A stretch of 54,649 nucleotides of DNA, taken from contig CAVAQT010000016.1 in NCBI GenBank assembly GCA_963590855.1, positions 1 to 54,649 on the forward strand, written 5' to 3'. Under the pieces are notes generated by a model. It ran no database searches, was not told the origin of the DNA, and saw only the letters and a list, made by a program, of their open reading frames with translations. The translations under genes and the position numbers were made by a program. Position 1 is the first letter of the stretch; each line of letters opens with the position of its first letter. This DNA is from Ruminococcus_C sp963590855. Its GTDB lineage: Bacteria > Bacillota > Clostridia > Oscillospirales > Ruminococcaceae. Positions 24,757-33,153 of the stretch are shown here, piece by piece.

Positions 24757-26799
24757 ATGAAAAATTGGAAAAAGAAATTAGCGGCAGTGACCGCAGGATT
24801 GGTTTGTATCATGGGAATGCCAAAGATCAGTTTGGTGCTGTCAGAGACAGCGGCATCTGTCCCGGCGGCTGCGGCAGAATATACGGACGACAGCACTTCC
24901 GAGGGGGATTCGTCAGACAGCAATCTGGAATACCGTTACTGCACCAAAACTACTACGACCAGCAATTATGAGCTGGATGCACCATGGATTTTGGAGAGTA
25001 CGGAGACAGGCTATACTGCGTGGAGCGATTGGTCAGATTGGTCTACCAGTGCGGTGGATTCTTCGGACACCTGCGATGTAGAGACCGAAAGCCGTCAGGA
25101 GATTGCTTCCTACAATATGGTGAACTATCGTACCAGAGGCGATTATTCAGTGGACAGCCATGTGCAGTACCGTGACTACAGCGTGAACGGAAACTACAGC
25201 GCCTATGGACTGCAGGCGAGCTTTGGTGAATATCACGGTTCAGAGATTGCCTATCCGTCCCAGATCGCAAGTGCAAAGACCGTAGCGCCGGGAGAATGGG
25301 CAGAGGTCGTAGAGCCGGAGTCCAACTATGACGGCTATAACAAGGGCAACAAAACCGGATATATTTTGAATCTGGATAGCTACTCAGAATTTGTCTGGTT
25401 TATTGACAGCATCAACTATACTTCACAGACATGGTATCGTTATCGAACCCGGACTGAGGAAAAAACGTACACCTATTATAAACAGCTGTCTCCATGGTCG
25501 GATTGGTCATCGACACCGGTGGAGGCATCCGACAATATGATCGTCGAGACGAGAGAAAAACCGGAAACAGATTATACACTGACTGCCGGCAGTCTGGATA
25601 TTACCTTAGAGGAACTAAAAGCAGCAGATTATCGGGTAACAATTCCGATCAGCACCAATTTTGATGTGTCATGGTTTAATGCCACGCTATATCTTTCGAG
25701 CGATTTGGAATATGTTTCTGCAGAGGGTTTCGGGGATACGTCAGTTGTTGATGCGGCTAGTAATAAAATTGTATCTCTTTATATGAGTGGTCAATCAGAT
25801 AATGAGCAGGATTCGCCCGCTGGACCACAGATTGCAGTCACAGTAAAAATACCGGAATCCGCAGCAATTGGAGATGCTTTTTACATTGCGCCGTCTCTGA
25901 CGGGGATAAGTGGAACTGAAAATCATTTTTCCAACACCTCTTTGGAAGATGCTATCCCGTTTGATTATACCCAAAATGGATACATTCGTATTGTAGAACC
26001 GGAACAGACCACAGCGCCCATTGCAACTTCTACCACTACTACAACCACCATCCGTGAGCCGAAAGATGTTGTACTTTCTCCGGGAGACATTTCCCTGACA
26101 CTCTCCGAACTACAGGCAAATGGCTATGAGGTCTCTGTTCCGATTTATGTGAACAAGGAGATCAGTTCGGTGACGCTGGGCGTTTGGTTGCATGATGATC
26201 TGGAATATGTCAAGCTTTACACAACAATATATGGCGCAAACACTGCGGAAGCTAGCAGAGAAAACTTTGCTTGCATGCCATTTTTCTATGATCTGGCATC
26301 TTTGAAGACTGTATCGCCCGGACAGTTTGCAACACTTCTGGTGACAGTTCCGGATACCGCGAAATCCGGCGATCGTTTTGAGATCCAGTGCGTGGGAGAA
26401 AATTGGTATGGTGAACCGATGGAGTGGAAAAACGGTGTGACCGGAGAAACCGGTTATCCCAAGGGCGCGAGCGGCTATATCACCATTATGCCGGACGAAA
26501 CAACGCCGGTTGCGACTTCTACCACACAGGTTGCAACATCTTCCACAGACGTTGCAACTTCTACGACTACAACCACTACACCGAAGGCCATCCGGGTCGG
26601 CGATGTCAATCTGGACGGACAAATCGACTTGGCCGATGATATTTTGCTGAACAAGATGATAATTGGCATAGTGGCTGCAACGGACACCATGCGGGAAATG
26701 AGTGATATCAACTCGAATGGTGAAGTTGACGCAATGGATGCGATCCTGCTTCTGAAATTTCTCGTGCACATCATACAGGAAATTCCCTATCAGGAATAG
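24757..26799 (+). CDS. Putative scaffoldin-like protein: two cohesin-like modules plus dockerin
   Basis: A 680-aa secreted protein. Residues 1-40 form a signal peptide ending in AAAAEY. Residues 50-270 are Tyr/Trp/Ser-rich with repeated WSDWS motifs (89-95 and 247-251) and a TRTEEKTYTYY stretch. Two related beta-rich modules follow: about 274-414 (TAGSLDITLEELKAADYRVTI ... VTVKIPESAAIGDAFYI) and about 436-577 (SPGDISLTLSELQANGYEVSV ... LLVTVPDTAKSGDRFEI). The pattern of a first strand, a defined 'v-P-I' strand and a late 'tf-vpd-A-a-G' strand is that of cohesins. A Thr linker (583-608) leads to a dockerin (614-670) with DVNLDGQIDLADD and DINSNGEVDAMDA calcium loops. If the modules are functional cohesins, this is an adaptor scaffoldin. 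GAGGAG precedes the ATG. Confidence 0.75.
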   Translation: MKNWKKKLAAVTAGLVCIMGMPKISLVLSETAASVPAAAAEYTDDSTSEGDSSDSNLEYRYCTKTTTTSNYELDAPWILESTETGYTAWSDWSDWSTSAVDSSDTCDVETESRQEIASYNMVNYRTRGDYSVDSHVQYRDYSVNGNYSAYGLQASFGEYHGSEIAYPSQIASAKTVAPGEWAEVVEPESNYDGYNKGNKTGYILNLDSYSEFVWFIDSINYTSQTWYRYRTRTEEKTYTYYKQLSPWSDWSSTPVEASDNMIVETREKPETDYTLTAGSLDITLEELKAADYRVTIPISTNFDVSWFNATLYLSSDLEYVSAEGFGDTSVVDAASNKIVSLYMSGQSDNEQDSPAGPQIAVTVKIPESAAIGDAFYIAPSLTGISGTENHFSNTSLEDAIPFDYTQNGYIRIVEPEQTTAPIATSTTTTTTIREPKDVVLSPGDISLTLSELQANGYEVSVPIYVNKEISSVTLGVWLHDDLEYVKLYTTIYGANTAEASRENFACMPFFYDLASLKTVSPGQFATLLVTVPDTAKSGDRFEIQCVGENWYGEPMEWKNGVTGETGYPKGASGYITIMPDETTPVATSTTQVATSSTDVATSTTTTTTPKAIRVGDVNLDGQIDLADDILLNKMIIGIVAATDTMREMSDINSNGEVDAMDAILLLKFLVHIIQEIPYQE

Positions 26800-26856
26800 A
26801 CTCTCTTTCTAAGAATCGGTCAGATGCAGATCGGACGCTGAAAGCAACACAAGAAA

Positions 26857-26890
26857 AGCAGCACTGCACAAGATCCTGTGCGATGCTGCT
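26857..26890 (+). terminator. First hairpin after the dockerin gene
   Basis: AGCAGCA...GCACA pairs with TGTGC...TGCTGCT with a small internal mismatch, about 60 bases after the stop codon. It has no strong T-run on its 3' side. Confidence 0.45.
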
Positions 26891-26900
26891 GAAAGAATCG

Positions 26901-26936
26901 AAAACGGCATCTCTGTTTTTGCAGAGATGCCGTTTT
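26901..26936. terminator. Bidirectional terminator between dockerin gene and lysR
   Basis: AAAACGGCATCTCTG pairs perfectly with CAGAGATGCCGTTTT around a six-base T-rich loop, between two convergent transcription units. Confidence 0.9.
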
Positions 26937-26950
26937 GGCTTTTGAAGCTG

Positions 26951-27865
26951 TTATTTTTTCTGATAAGCCGCCAGAACTTGCTGGAGTTCCTGGATGTACA
27001 GCTGTGCGCCGCGGCTTTCCTGCGTTCTGGGATTGGAGATCCAGCCGATCTCCATGCGCTCTGGCGTGTCCAGCGGAACGGAGACAATATCGCCGCCGTT
27101 TAAGTCGGCGCTGACCATACCGCTGCAAATGGTATAGCCGTTCACGCCCCGGAGCAGATTGAACAGCGTTGCACGATCGCTGACGCGGATGCACTTCTTA
27201 TGGGGCATGGTGCTGAGGAGTTCTTCTGCAAAATAAAACGAGTTGTGAACGCCCTGTTCAAAGCAGAGGAACGGATAGGACTCCAGATCTGATGTGGTGA
27301 CGGCAGTGCGGTCAGCGAGAGGATGCGCTGCCCGGAGAAAAACATGAGGCTTTGCAGTAGTCAGAGAGTGAAACTCCAGGTGATATTCCTCCAGCATGGC
27401 ACGGATCACTTTCTCATTGAAGCTGCTGAGATACAGAATGCCGATCTCGCTGTCAAAATTTCGCACATCCTCCATGATCTCGTGGGTTCTTGTCTCCCGA
27501 AGTGTGTATTCATAGGAATCCGGGGACAGCCGCTGAATGAGACGGACAAAGGCGTCTACTGCAAATGCATAGTGCTGGGTGGAAATGGAGCACCGCTGCC
27601 GTGTCTGTCGTGTACCACCGTAATGCTGATGGAGCAGGTCGGCTTGCTCTACGACCTGGCGAGCGTAGGAAAGAAATTCTCGGCCGTCCTCAGTGAGTGC
27701 AATGCCTCTGGCGGAACGGTGAAAAATGGTGATGCCAAACTCTTCCTCCAGTGTGCGTACTGCGCTGGAAAGGGTGGGCTGCGCTACATAGAGATGCTTT
27801 GCGGTTTCACTGATCGAGCCATGCTCTACAATGGAGATCACATACTGAAGCTGCTGTAATGTCAT
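26951..27865 (-). CDS. LysR family transcriptional regulator
   Basis: A 304-aa LysR-type regulator. The N-terminal winged helix is typical: LQQLQYVISIVEHGSISETAKHLYVAQPTLSSAVRTLEEEFG in two consecutive stretches, followed by the linker helix (GREFLSYARQVVEQADLL) and a periplasmic-binding-like effector domain. The ligand is not evident. It is the last gene of a three-gene unit after modD and mtnN, 12 bases behind mtnN, with AAGGAG before its ATG. LysR proteins usually act on neighbouring genes, so control of this operon is a fair guess but not shown. Confidence 0.93.
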   Translation of the reverse strand: MTLQQLQYVISIVEHGSISETAKHLYVAQPTLSSAVRTLEEEFGITIFHRSARGIALTEDGREFLSYARQVVEQADLLHQHYGGTRQTRQRCSISTQHYAFAVDAFVRLIQRLSPDSYEYTLRETRTHEIMEDVRNFDSEIGILYLSSFNEKVIRAMLEEYHLEFHSLTTAKPHVFLRAAHPLADRTAVTTSDLESYPFLCFEQGVHNSFYFAEELLSTMPHKKCIRVSDRATLFNLLRGVNGYTICSGMVSADLNGGDIVSVPLDTPERMEIGWISNPRTQESRGAQLYIQELQQVLAAYQKK

Positions 27866-27877
27866 TGCTGTAACTCC

Positions 27878-28555
27878 TTAAAAGGATGCTGTCATGCGCA
27901 GAACGATATCTGCCACGCGCTTTGCAGCGATCTTCTCAAACTGATCGAAGGACATCGCGCCCTCATCATCGGCGTTGTCAGAGATGCAGCGGACGCTGAC
28001 AAAAGGAACACTGTTCCGGTATGCGCATTGTCCCACAGCAGCACTCTCCATATCCAGTGCGTAGGGATGCAGCCGCTCCTGGATCTCTGCTTTTACCGCG
28101 CTGTCTGTGACAAATGCTTCGCCGGAGACGATGCGTCCCACAAAGGACTTGACGTCGAAGGAATCGCAGGTCTTGACGGCCAGGTCGATCAATGCCTTGT
28201 CCGCGGCATAGATGCCGCAGTAAGGCGGATAGTCTTTCAGAAAATGCAGATCCAGGTCATGGGGCAGCACTTCGTTGGATACAACAACATCACAAACGTG
28301 AATGTCATTGTGCATGCCGCCTGCGATGCCGGCATTGATGACCGCATCCGGCTGAAACTCGTCGATAAGCGCCTGGGTGCAGACAGCAGCATTGACTTTG
28401 GCGATGCCGCTGCAAACGTGGACGATGCGGACATCGTTCACCTGATTCATATAGTATTCAAATCCGGCTTTTTTCCGGATCTCCGAGTTGGGGAGACCCT
28501 TGCGGATGTCTACGAGTTCTGAGGGCATTGCGCCGATGATTCCGATGGTTTTCAT
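27878..28555 (-). CDS. mtnN: 5'-methylthioadenosine/S-adenosylhomocysteine nucleosidase
   Basis: Cleaves adenine from methylthioadenosine and S-adenosylhomocysteine, recycling SAM by-products. The family landmarks are IGIIGAMPSELVDIR at the N-terminus, VVHVC-like strand VHVCSGIAKVNAA, DAVINAGIAGG, SGEAFVTD and the base-binding DMESAAVGQCA followed by VSVRCISDNAD with the catalytic Asp. At 225 aa it is full length. It starts 15 bases after modD. The adjacent genes are not obviously linked to SAM metabolism. Confidence 0.95.
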   Translation of the reverse strand: MKTIGIIGAMPSELVDIRKGLPNSEIRKKAGFEYYMNQVNDVRIVHVCSGIAKVNAAVCTQALIDEFQPDAVINAGIAGGMHNDIHVCDVVVSNEVLPHDLDLHFLKDYPPYCGIYAADKALIDLAVKTCDSFDVKSFVGRIVSGEAFVTDSAVKAEIQERLHPYALDMESAAVGQCAYRNSVPFVSVRCISDNADDEGAMSFDQFEKIAAKRVADIVLRMTASF

Positions 28556-28570
28556 GTTAAAATTACTCCT

Positions 28571-29428
28571 TTAATTTGTGTGAAATTGTGCCTGCATCTG
28601 AATTGGCTCTGCGCGGTAAAATGCAGAGCTGACCAGACCGTCTACGCCGGTTGCAGCATATTCTGCCACATTCTCTTCGGTGAGGTTTCCGGCTGCGACG
28701 ATGGTGCAGTGGGGATAGGCTGCCTTGACCTGTTCTACTGCTTTTGCCAGGGCATCCGGCTGCATCTGGAAGAACTGGATGGCATCCACGCCGACTGACA
28801 GACAGCGGAGCGCCGTCTCTGCGGATTGGGTTTCCACAAAGACTTTCTTTTCACAGAAGTGGCTCTTCTGCTGAGGATAGCGTTCCAGGAAAACTTCCAG
28901 GCCGCCCATGCAGGCGATGTGGGTCTCATAGATGAGAACCGTTTCAGAAAGTCCCATGCGGTGGGGAATAACGCCGCCGGCGACCACTGCCTTTGTGACC
29001 AGCGCCTTGGTTCCCGGGAAATGTGCCCGTGCCGCAGTGAGGGAGATCGTGGGAGAGATCTCTTGTACCTGACTCAGCATGTTCCGCGCTTTTGTGGCAA
29101 CACCGGAGCAGTGGGACAGCAGGGACTGACAGATCTTCCACGCCCGATGCAGATCGCAGACGCTGCCTTCTGCGGTAAAGAACAATTCTCCTGCACCAAT
29201 CTGTGTCCCCGTGGGGAGAGAATAGGCAGTAGAAAGTCCAAGCTTGGAAAGAATACGGGAAACCTCTTCGGTGCAGCACAGCACACAGGCTTCACGGGTA
29301 TAGAATGACAGCGAGCCCGGCTCGTCGCCGATGTCCAGTCCCAGGGTCGTCAGATCCAGGTATGGGGTGTCCTGCTGGATGAGGGCATCCAGTTCGCTGT
29401 CCGGAATATAGATCAGATCGCTACGCAT
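28571..29428 (-). CDS. modD: ModD-like quinolinate phosphoribosyltransferase family protein
   Basis: A 285-aa member of the nicotinate/quinolinate phosphoribosyltransferase family closest in pattern to ModD: the opening LIYIPDSELDALIQQDTPYLDLTT and the core ARAHFPGTKALVTKAVVAGG, HRMGLSETVLIYETH and IVAAGNLTEENVAEYAATGVDG. ModD is named after its place in some molybdate transport operons, and its reaction is not settled. True NadC enzymes carry extra basic residues in the PRTase pocket, and NadA/NadB are absent here. The ATG at 29428 has AAGGAG in front; 114 upstream codons in the open frame are not homologous. Confidence 0.8.
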   Translation of the reverse strand: MRSDLIYIPDSELDALIQQDTPYLDLTTLGLDIGDEPGSLSFYTREACVLCCTEEVSRILSKLGLSTAYSLPTGTQIGAGELFFTAEGSVCDLHRAWKICQSLLSHCSGVATKARNMLSQVQEISPTISLTAARAHFPGTKALVTKAVVAGGVIPHRMGLSETVLIYETHIACMGGLEVFLERYPQQKSHFCEKKVFVETQSAETALRCLSVGVDAIQFFQMQPDALAKAVEQVKAAYPHCTIVAAGNLTEENVAEYAATGVDGLVSSAFYRAEPIQMQAQFHTN

Positions 29429-29461
29429 TGTGATCGCTCCTTTTTCTTTTATGATGCTACC

Positions 29462-29490
29462 ATTATACCACAAAACCGCTGTGTTGTCCA
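29462..29490 (-). promoter_or_regulatory. Promoter for modD-mtnN-lysR
   Basis: TGGACA (29485-29490) and TATAAT (29462-29467) on the minus strand with a 17-base spacer, about 35 bases before the modD start. Confidence 0.7.
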
Positions 29491-29593
29491 CTGATTTTCT
29501 TTTTCGTTTCCGGCGATTTGCTTTCTTTTTGAAATACGGCGGTAAAAAGGAACGTGGGAGTTTTGCAACAGATTTTAGGACTGTACTGCACAA

Positions 29594-29622
29594 TTGCCAA
29601 ATGGGAGAAAATGTGATATAAT
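29594..29622 (+). promoter_or_regulatory. Promoter for the small membrane-anchored protein
   Basis: TTGCCA (29594-29599) and TATAAT (29617-29622) with a 17-base spacer. It diverges from the modD promoter about 110 bases away. Confidence 0.7.
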
Positions 29623-29705
29623 GATGATAGATTGTCAAGTCAAGTGCAGCACAATCAGAGAAAAATAGATTTCTGAGAAAGTATAGATTGACAGAAAGGT
29701 TATTT

Positions 29706-30257
29706 ATGAAAAGCAAAAGAAAGCTACGATTTCTCATACCTATATTCTGTATCGTTCTATCACTTGTCATCTATCGTTTTGTGAATGGCTTGATGAGAGA
29801 AAGAGAATTTCAGCATATGCCGGAAATATATGAGATACCGGATACTTCGCAAGTGTTTACGCAAAACAATGTCACGACAGTTCGGACGAATTATATCATA
29901 AAAAGCGAGTACACGGATTTGGATCTGCTGCATCAAAAAGTACAGGATTTTATTTATGATAATGATATCATCAATACCTCGATCAATTGTTCAGAAACAG
30001 AAGAATATTATATAAACTTAAGATTCTATCGCATTAGTGAACAGCTCCCTTTTGATTTTGAACAAATGCCGGGATTTGGGGGAGATGTCATTGAAAATCA
30101 CAATGAAGATATGATTGCAGAAGTTTGTCTTTTTCCAAATTCTTCAGATCAATTGTATTATACACTTTGGAACAAAACGGAGAATAATAAAGATGGATAT
30201 AACGATGTGATAGAGGAAAGGTCTTTTTATGAAGCACTGCGAGGCGTTGCATCATGA
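29706..30257 (+). CDS. Hypothetical membrane-anchored protein
   Basis: A 183-aa protein not recognised. It has a basic N-terminus followed by one hydrophobic segment (FLIPIFCIVLSLVIY), then an extracytoplasmic domain of mixed strands and helices, rich in Tyr, Asn and acidic residues, without cysteine pairs or catalytic signatures. I take the ATG at 29706 (MKSKRKL) because GAAAGG lies six bases before it. The coding sequence is clearly more AT-rich than its neighbours, similar to the truncated gene at the window start, which may indicate separate origin. Confidence 0.7.
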   Translation: MKSKRKLRFLIPIFCIVLSLVIYRFVNGLMREREFQHMPEIYEIPDTSQVFTQNNVTTVRTNYIIKSEYTDLDLLHQKVQDFIYDNDIINTSINCSETEEYYINLRFYRISEQLPFDFEQMPGFGGDVIENHNEDMIAEVCLFPNSSDQLYYTLWNKTENNKDGYNDVIEERSFYEALRGVAS

Positions 30258-30430
30258 TTTATTCTTTGGCATTGAAATATTTGAAATGCCATACAAGCCG
30301 ATTATTAGCTGCATACCGTGTAAATCGGGTTGATTCATGATAATCTGAAACAACGTGGAATTTGAAAAATTCATTTTTACTTTTTATGTTCAAGTCGTAG
30401 CTGACTGACAGAACAATAAGATCGTTTTAT

Positions 30431-30465
30431 ACTCACTCCGTATTTTTGCTGGGTGAGTTTTTTTA
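30431..30465 (+). terminator. Intrinsic terminator
   Basis: ACTCAC pairs with GTGAGT and is followed by a run of T. It ends the transcript of the small membrane-anchored protein. Confidence 0.75.
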
Positions 30466-30532
30466 TTTGGTACTTTAGGAGTTGATTATGCGGCAATGTA
30501 TCAATGAAATGCACAACACTTATCTTCTTTGA

Positions 30533-30562
30533 TTGACAAAAACTGTGGAAATATGCTATAAT
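30533..30562 (+). promoter_or_regulatory. Promoter for the uridine-kinase-like gene
   Basis: TTGACA (30533-30538) and TATAAT (30557-30562) with an 18-base spacer, about 60 bases before the ATG. Confidence 0.8.
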
Positions 30563-30622
30563 ACCAATAGCACATCTGGATATGTGCAAGTGCAGTTATG
30601 ATTGCAGAAAGGTGAAACGACC

Positions 30623-31543
30623 ATGAAATATATGACACTGACTGATATCAATCAAGCAATGACCGCTTCTGAGGATGCCATGGCGCAGGCAGACCAGGCG
30701 TTTCTGGAGGAGTTGGAAAAGGTGGCGGATGCCATTCGCAAAACGGCAGTAGAGCGTCCGGTGATCCTGCTTGCCGGGCCTTCTGGTTCGGGAAAGACGA
30801 CGACGGCATTTCTGCTGGAGCGCTTTCTGGACAACTGGGGCACGGAGACCCATACCATCTCCATGGACAATTTCTTTTCTACCATGACACCGCAGCAACG
30901 GGAAATGGCGGCAAAGGGAAAACTAGATCTGGAATCTCCGGCACGGGTGGATATTCCCTATCTGAACCGGCAGCTGCAAAGCATCATTGCCTGCAAGCCT
31001 ACCTGGATGCCCCGGTATCATTTCCCCACCACGACCCGGATCGATCAGGACTGGCAGCTGACCCGGAAGCCCGGCGAACTGCTTTTGCTGGAGGGCATCC
31101 ATGCGCTGAATCCGGAAGTCATCACCATTCCGGAAGAGATGACCGTGCGGCTCTATGTCAGCGTCCGCACCCGTGTGACAAATGGAGAAACAGTGCTGCA
31201 TCCATCCCGGCTGCGATTGATGCGCCGGATGCTTCGGGATAAGAATTTCCGCCAACGCAGCGTGGCAGAGACACTTTCTATGTTTGAGCATGTGCAGGCA
31301 GGGGAGCACAAATACATTGCGCCCTATAAAAAACGTGCCACTTTTTCCATTGACACGTTCCTGCCCTATGAGCTAGGCATTTACAAGACGCTGCTGGATG
31401 GGGAACTAGAGGCGGAAATGCAGCATCCCATGCTGCTGGAGCTGCGGCAGATGTGGGAGGATGTTGCACCGCTGACCCTGGAACATCTGCCGGCGGATTC
31501 ACTGGTACGGGAGTTTGCCGGAGACAGTGTGTTTCAGTATTAA
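30623..31543 (+). CDS. Uridine kinase family P-loop kinase
   Basis: A nucleoside kinase of the Udk/phosphoribulokinase family. The P-loop is LLAGPSGSGKTTTAFLLER near residue 55; ISMDNFFSTM matches the substrate-binding DDFY-like motif of uridine kinases with an altered middle, and LLLEGIHALNPEV is the typical EG-hAL motif. At 306 aa it is longer than classical Udk (about 210 aa); the length matches the Clostridial 'nucleoside kinase' form, although the N-terminal TGS domain of that form is missing. The true substrate is uncertain. GAAAGG lies 10 bases before the chosen ATG; the upstream ATG at 30602 overlaps this site. Confidence 0.85.
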   Translation: MKYMTLTDINQAMTASEDAMAQADQAFLEELEKVADAIRKTAVERPVILLAGPSGSGKTTTAFLLERFLDNWGTETHTISMDNFFSTMTPQQREMAAKGKLDLESPARVDIPYLNRQLQSIIACKPTWMPRYHFPTTTRIDQDWQLTRKPGELLLLEGIHALNPEVITIPEEMTVRLYVSVRTRVTNGETVLHPSRLRLMRRMLRDKNFRQRSVAETLSMFEHVQAGEHKYIAPYKKRATFSIDTFLPYELGIYKTLLDGELEAEMQHPMLLELRQMWEDVAPLTLEHLPADSLVREFAGDSVFQY

Positions 31544-31563
31544 ATCAAGTTTCCATAACAATG

Positions 31564-31598
31564 AAAGCCGGAGATGCAATGACTGCTTTTCCGGCTTT
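31564..31598. terminator. Terminator between udk-like and CPBP genes
   Basis: AAAGCCGGA pairs with TCCGGCTTT in an AT-flanked hairpin between two converging genes. Confidence 0.75.
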
Positions 31599-31601
31599 TG
31601 C

Positions 31602-32552
31602 TTATCCTAATTTTTGAACCCCAGAGATCGCTAGCCCCATATTTCCGATGATAAACACCAGCATTGTCATTGCTGTAAAAGCGGCGGCGTAGTTCTTTCC
31701 GGCGCATTTGTTTTCCCGGAGGTATTGTTTCAGTTGTTCCCGATGTCGAAGCAGCCAGAACGCGGCGAAAGCGAAAAAGAAAATGTTGATGCCCCGATAG
31801 AGATAGTCCTGTGCGGCAGGAGAAAGTGTCTCCATTGCCCTGCCCAGCAGTTCACCGAATACCAGGTTGTTGCACAAATGCAGCAGGATCGACCATCTGA
31901 AAGAGAACTCTGCGGCAGTATATCCCAATACTAACCCGGTGAGAAAGGCAAAGGGCATTTGAAACAGGTTGGCATGCATCACGCCGAACAATGTCGCGGA
32001 AATCACAATGGCGAACACGTTTCCATACTTCTGGAACTGCCGCATGACCAATCCGCGGTAGATGATCTCTTCTCCCACAGGCGCAAAAACGGCGGTGTAC
32101 AGGAACATGGAAAGGGTAGTGCTCTGAGACGATGCAGCGTCCAGCTGTCCCATGGCTGTATAGCCGAACAGCCGGAGCAGCAGTTCCAGACTGTTCCCGA
32201 ACAGGGAGTAGATTAGCTGTGCGCCCATGAAAATACAGATCAAAAGGGGAAACTGCTTCAGCGGAAGCGGTTGTGTTTTTCGCAGCAGCGTTTTGGGCGG
32301 AATATCCCGGCGAAAGTACCAACTGAGAAACAAGACGCCAACAGCGACTGCGGCAATGCTGGAGATACCACTGGAATAAGCGTTTTTCTCCAGTTGCTGC
32401 AAAAGCGTCTGCCGTTCGCCGCTGTCGGAGACCATCAGCCAAACCAGGCACTTTCGCGCCAGCGGTTCTGCGGCGAAAACGGCGTACCGCAGCAGGGTAT
32501 ATAGGATCAGCCCAAAGACGGTGCGGTTGATCGTTTTGCGGATCTCCTGCAT
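31602..32552 (-). CDS. CPBP family intramembrane metalloprotease
   Basis: A multi-pass membrane protein of the CAAX protease / bacteriocin-processing (CPBP, Abi) family. Three signature regions are visible: GEEIIYRGLVMRQF (the EE-x3-R motif), FGVMHANLFQMPFAF (F-x3-H) and a late helix with a polar position (LLHLCNNLVFGELL, matching H-x3-N). The N-terminal 100 residues supply two or three further helices. Members cleave membrane-embedded substrates or process peptides; the substrate here is unknown. The start at 32552 is supported by GGAGGTG. It sits just after the tRNA terminator on the same strand without an obvious own promoter, so it may rely on read-through. Confidence 0.9.
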   Translation of the reverse strand: MQEIRKTINRTVFGLILYTLLRYAVFAAEPLARKCLVWLMVSDSGERQTLLQQLEKNAYSSGISSIAAVAVGVLFLSWYFRRDIPPKTLLRKTQPLPLKQFPLLICIFMGAQLIYSLFGNSLELLLRLFGYTAMGQLDAASSQSTTLSMFLYTAVFAPVGEEIIYRGLVMRQFQKYGNVFAIVISATLFGVMHANLFQMPFAFLTGLVLGYTAAEFSFRWSILLHLCNNLVFGELLGRAMETLSPAAQDYLYRGINIFFFAFAAFWLLRHREQLKQYLRENKCAGKNYAAAFTAMTMLVFIIGNMGLAISGVQKLG

Positions 32553-32586
32553 AAAGACACCTCCGACGGTATGAGAAAACAAAAAA

Positions 32587-32612
32587 GCTGACCATGTTTT
32601 CACATAGTCAGC
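32587..32612 (-). terminator. Terminator of the tRNA-Leu cluster
   Basis: On the minus strand GCTGACTATG pairs with CATGGTCAGC and is followed by six T (32581-32586), 14 bases after the last tRNA. Confidence 0.85.
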
Positions 32613-32625
32613 CCACCAAAATCTT

Positions 32626-32712
32626 TGGTGCGGATAAGAGGACTTGAACCTCCACCCCCTTGCGAGGACTAGCACCTGAAGCTAGCGCGTCTGCCAATTC
32701 CGCCATATCCGC
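32626..32712 (-). tRNA. tRNA-Leu(CAG), copy 1
   Basis: 87 bases including an encoded CCA end. The acceptor stem GCGGATA/TATCCGC, the long variable arm typical of leucine tRNA, and the anticodon stem CTAGC/GCTAG with loop TTCAGGT give anticodon CAG (32676-32678), reading CTG. Confidence 0.97.
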
Positions 32713-32796
32713 AGCAGTTGTTTCCGTTGTTGACCCGATGGAAACACCCGAAAGGGAAATACTCGGGGATGCAATTCAAGTTTTAGAGAAAGCTGT

Positions 32797-32883
32797 TGGT
32801 GCGGATAAGAGGACTTGAACCTCCACCCCCTTGCGAGGACTAGCACCTGAAGCTAGCGCGTCTGCCAATTCCGCCATATCCGC
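32797..32883 (-). tRNA. tRNA-Leu(CAG), copy 2
   Basis: Identical sequence to copy 1 over its 87 bases, including CCA and anticodon CAG. The spacer to copy 1 (32713-32796) differs from the spacers between the other copies. Confidence 0.97.
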
Positions 32884-32931
32884 ATAGATACGCTTTCTCA
32901 GACATATGAACTTGTTGCATCGAGGAAAACA

Positions 32932-33018
32932 TGGTGCGGATAAGAGGACTTGAACCTCCACCCCCTTGCGAGGACTAGCACCTGAAGCTAGCGCGTCTGC
33001 CAATTCCGCCATATCCGC
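32932..33018 (-). tRNA. tRNA-Leu(CAG), copy 3
   Basis: Identical 87-base tRNA with anticodon CAG and encoded CCA; middle copy of the 135-bp tandem array. Confidence 0.97.
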
Positions 33019-33066
33019 ATAGATACGCTTTCTCAGACATATGAACTTGTTGCATCGAGGAAAACA

Positions 33067-33153
33067 TGGTGCGGATAAGAGGACTTGAACCTCCACCCCC
33101 TTGCGAGGACTAGCACCTGAAGCTAGCGCGTCTGCCAATTCCGCCATATCCGC
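33067..33153 (-). tRNA. tRNA-Leu(CAG), copy 4
   Basis: Identical 87-base tRNA; promoter-proximal copy of the cluster, about 30 bases downstream of a consensus promoter on the minus strand. Confidence 0.97.

Larger units (their letters stand above)
30258..30622 (+). other. Intergenic region before the uridine kinase gene
   Basis: 365 bases without a supported gene. It holds a terminator and the promoter of the next gene (listed separately). A 14-codon frame with a ribosome-binding-like AGGAG starts at 30488 but has no visible promoter of its own; I do not call it. Confidence 0.5.

Noticed and set aside
30488..30532. 14-codon frame with AGGAG in front
   Set aside because: No promoter between the upstream terminator and this frame, and the next promoter lies downstream of it.
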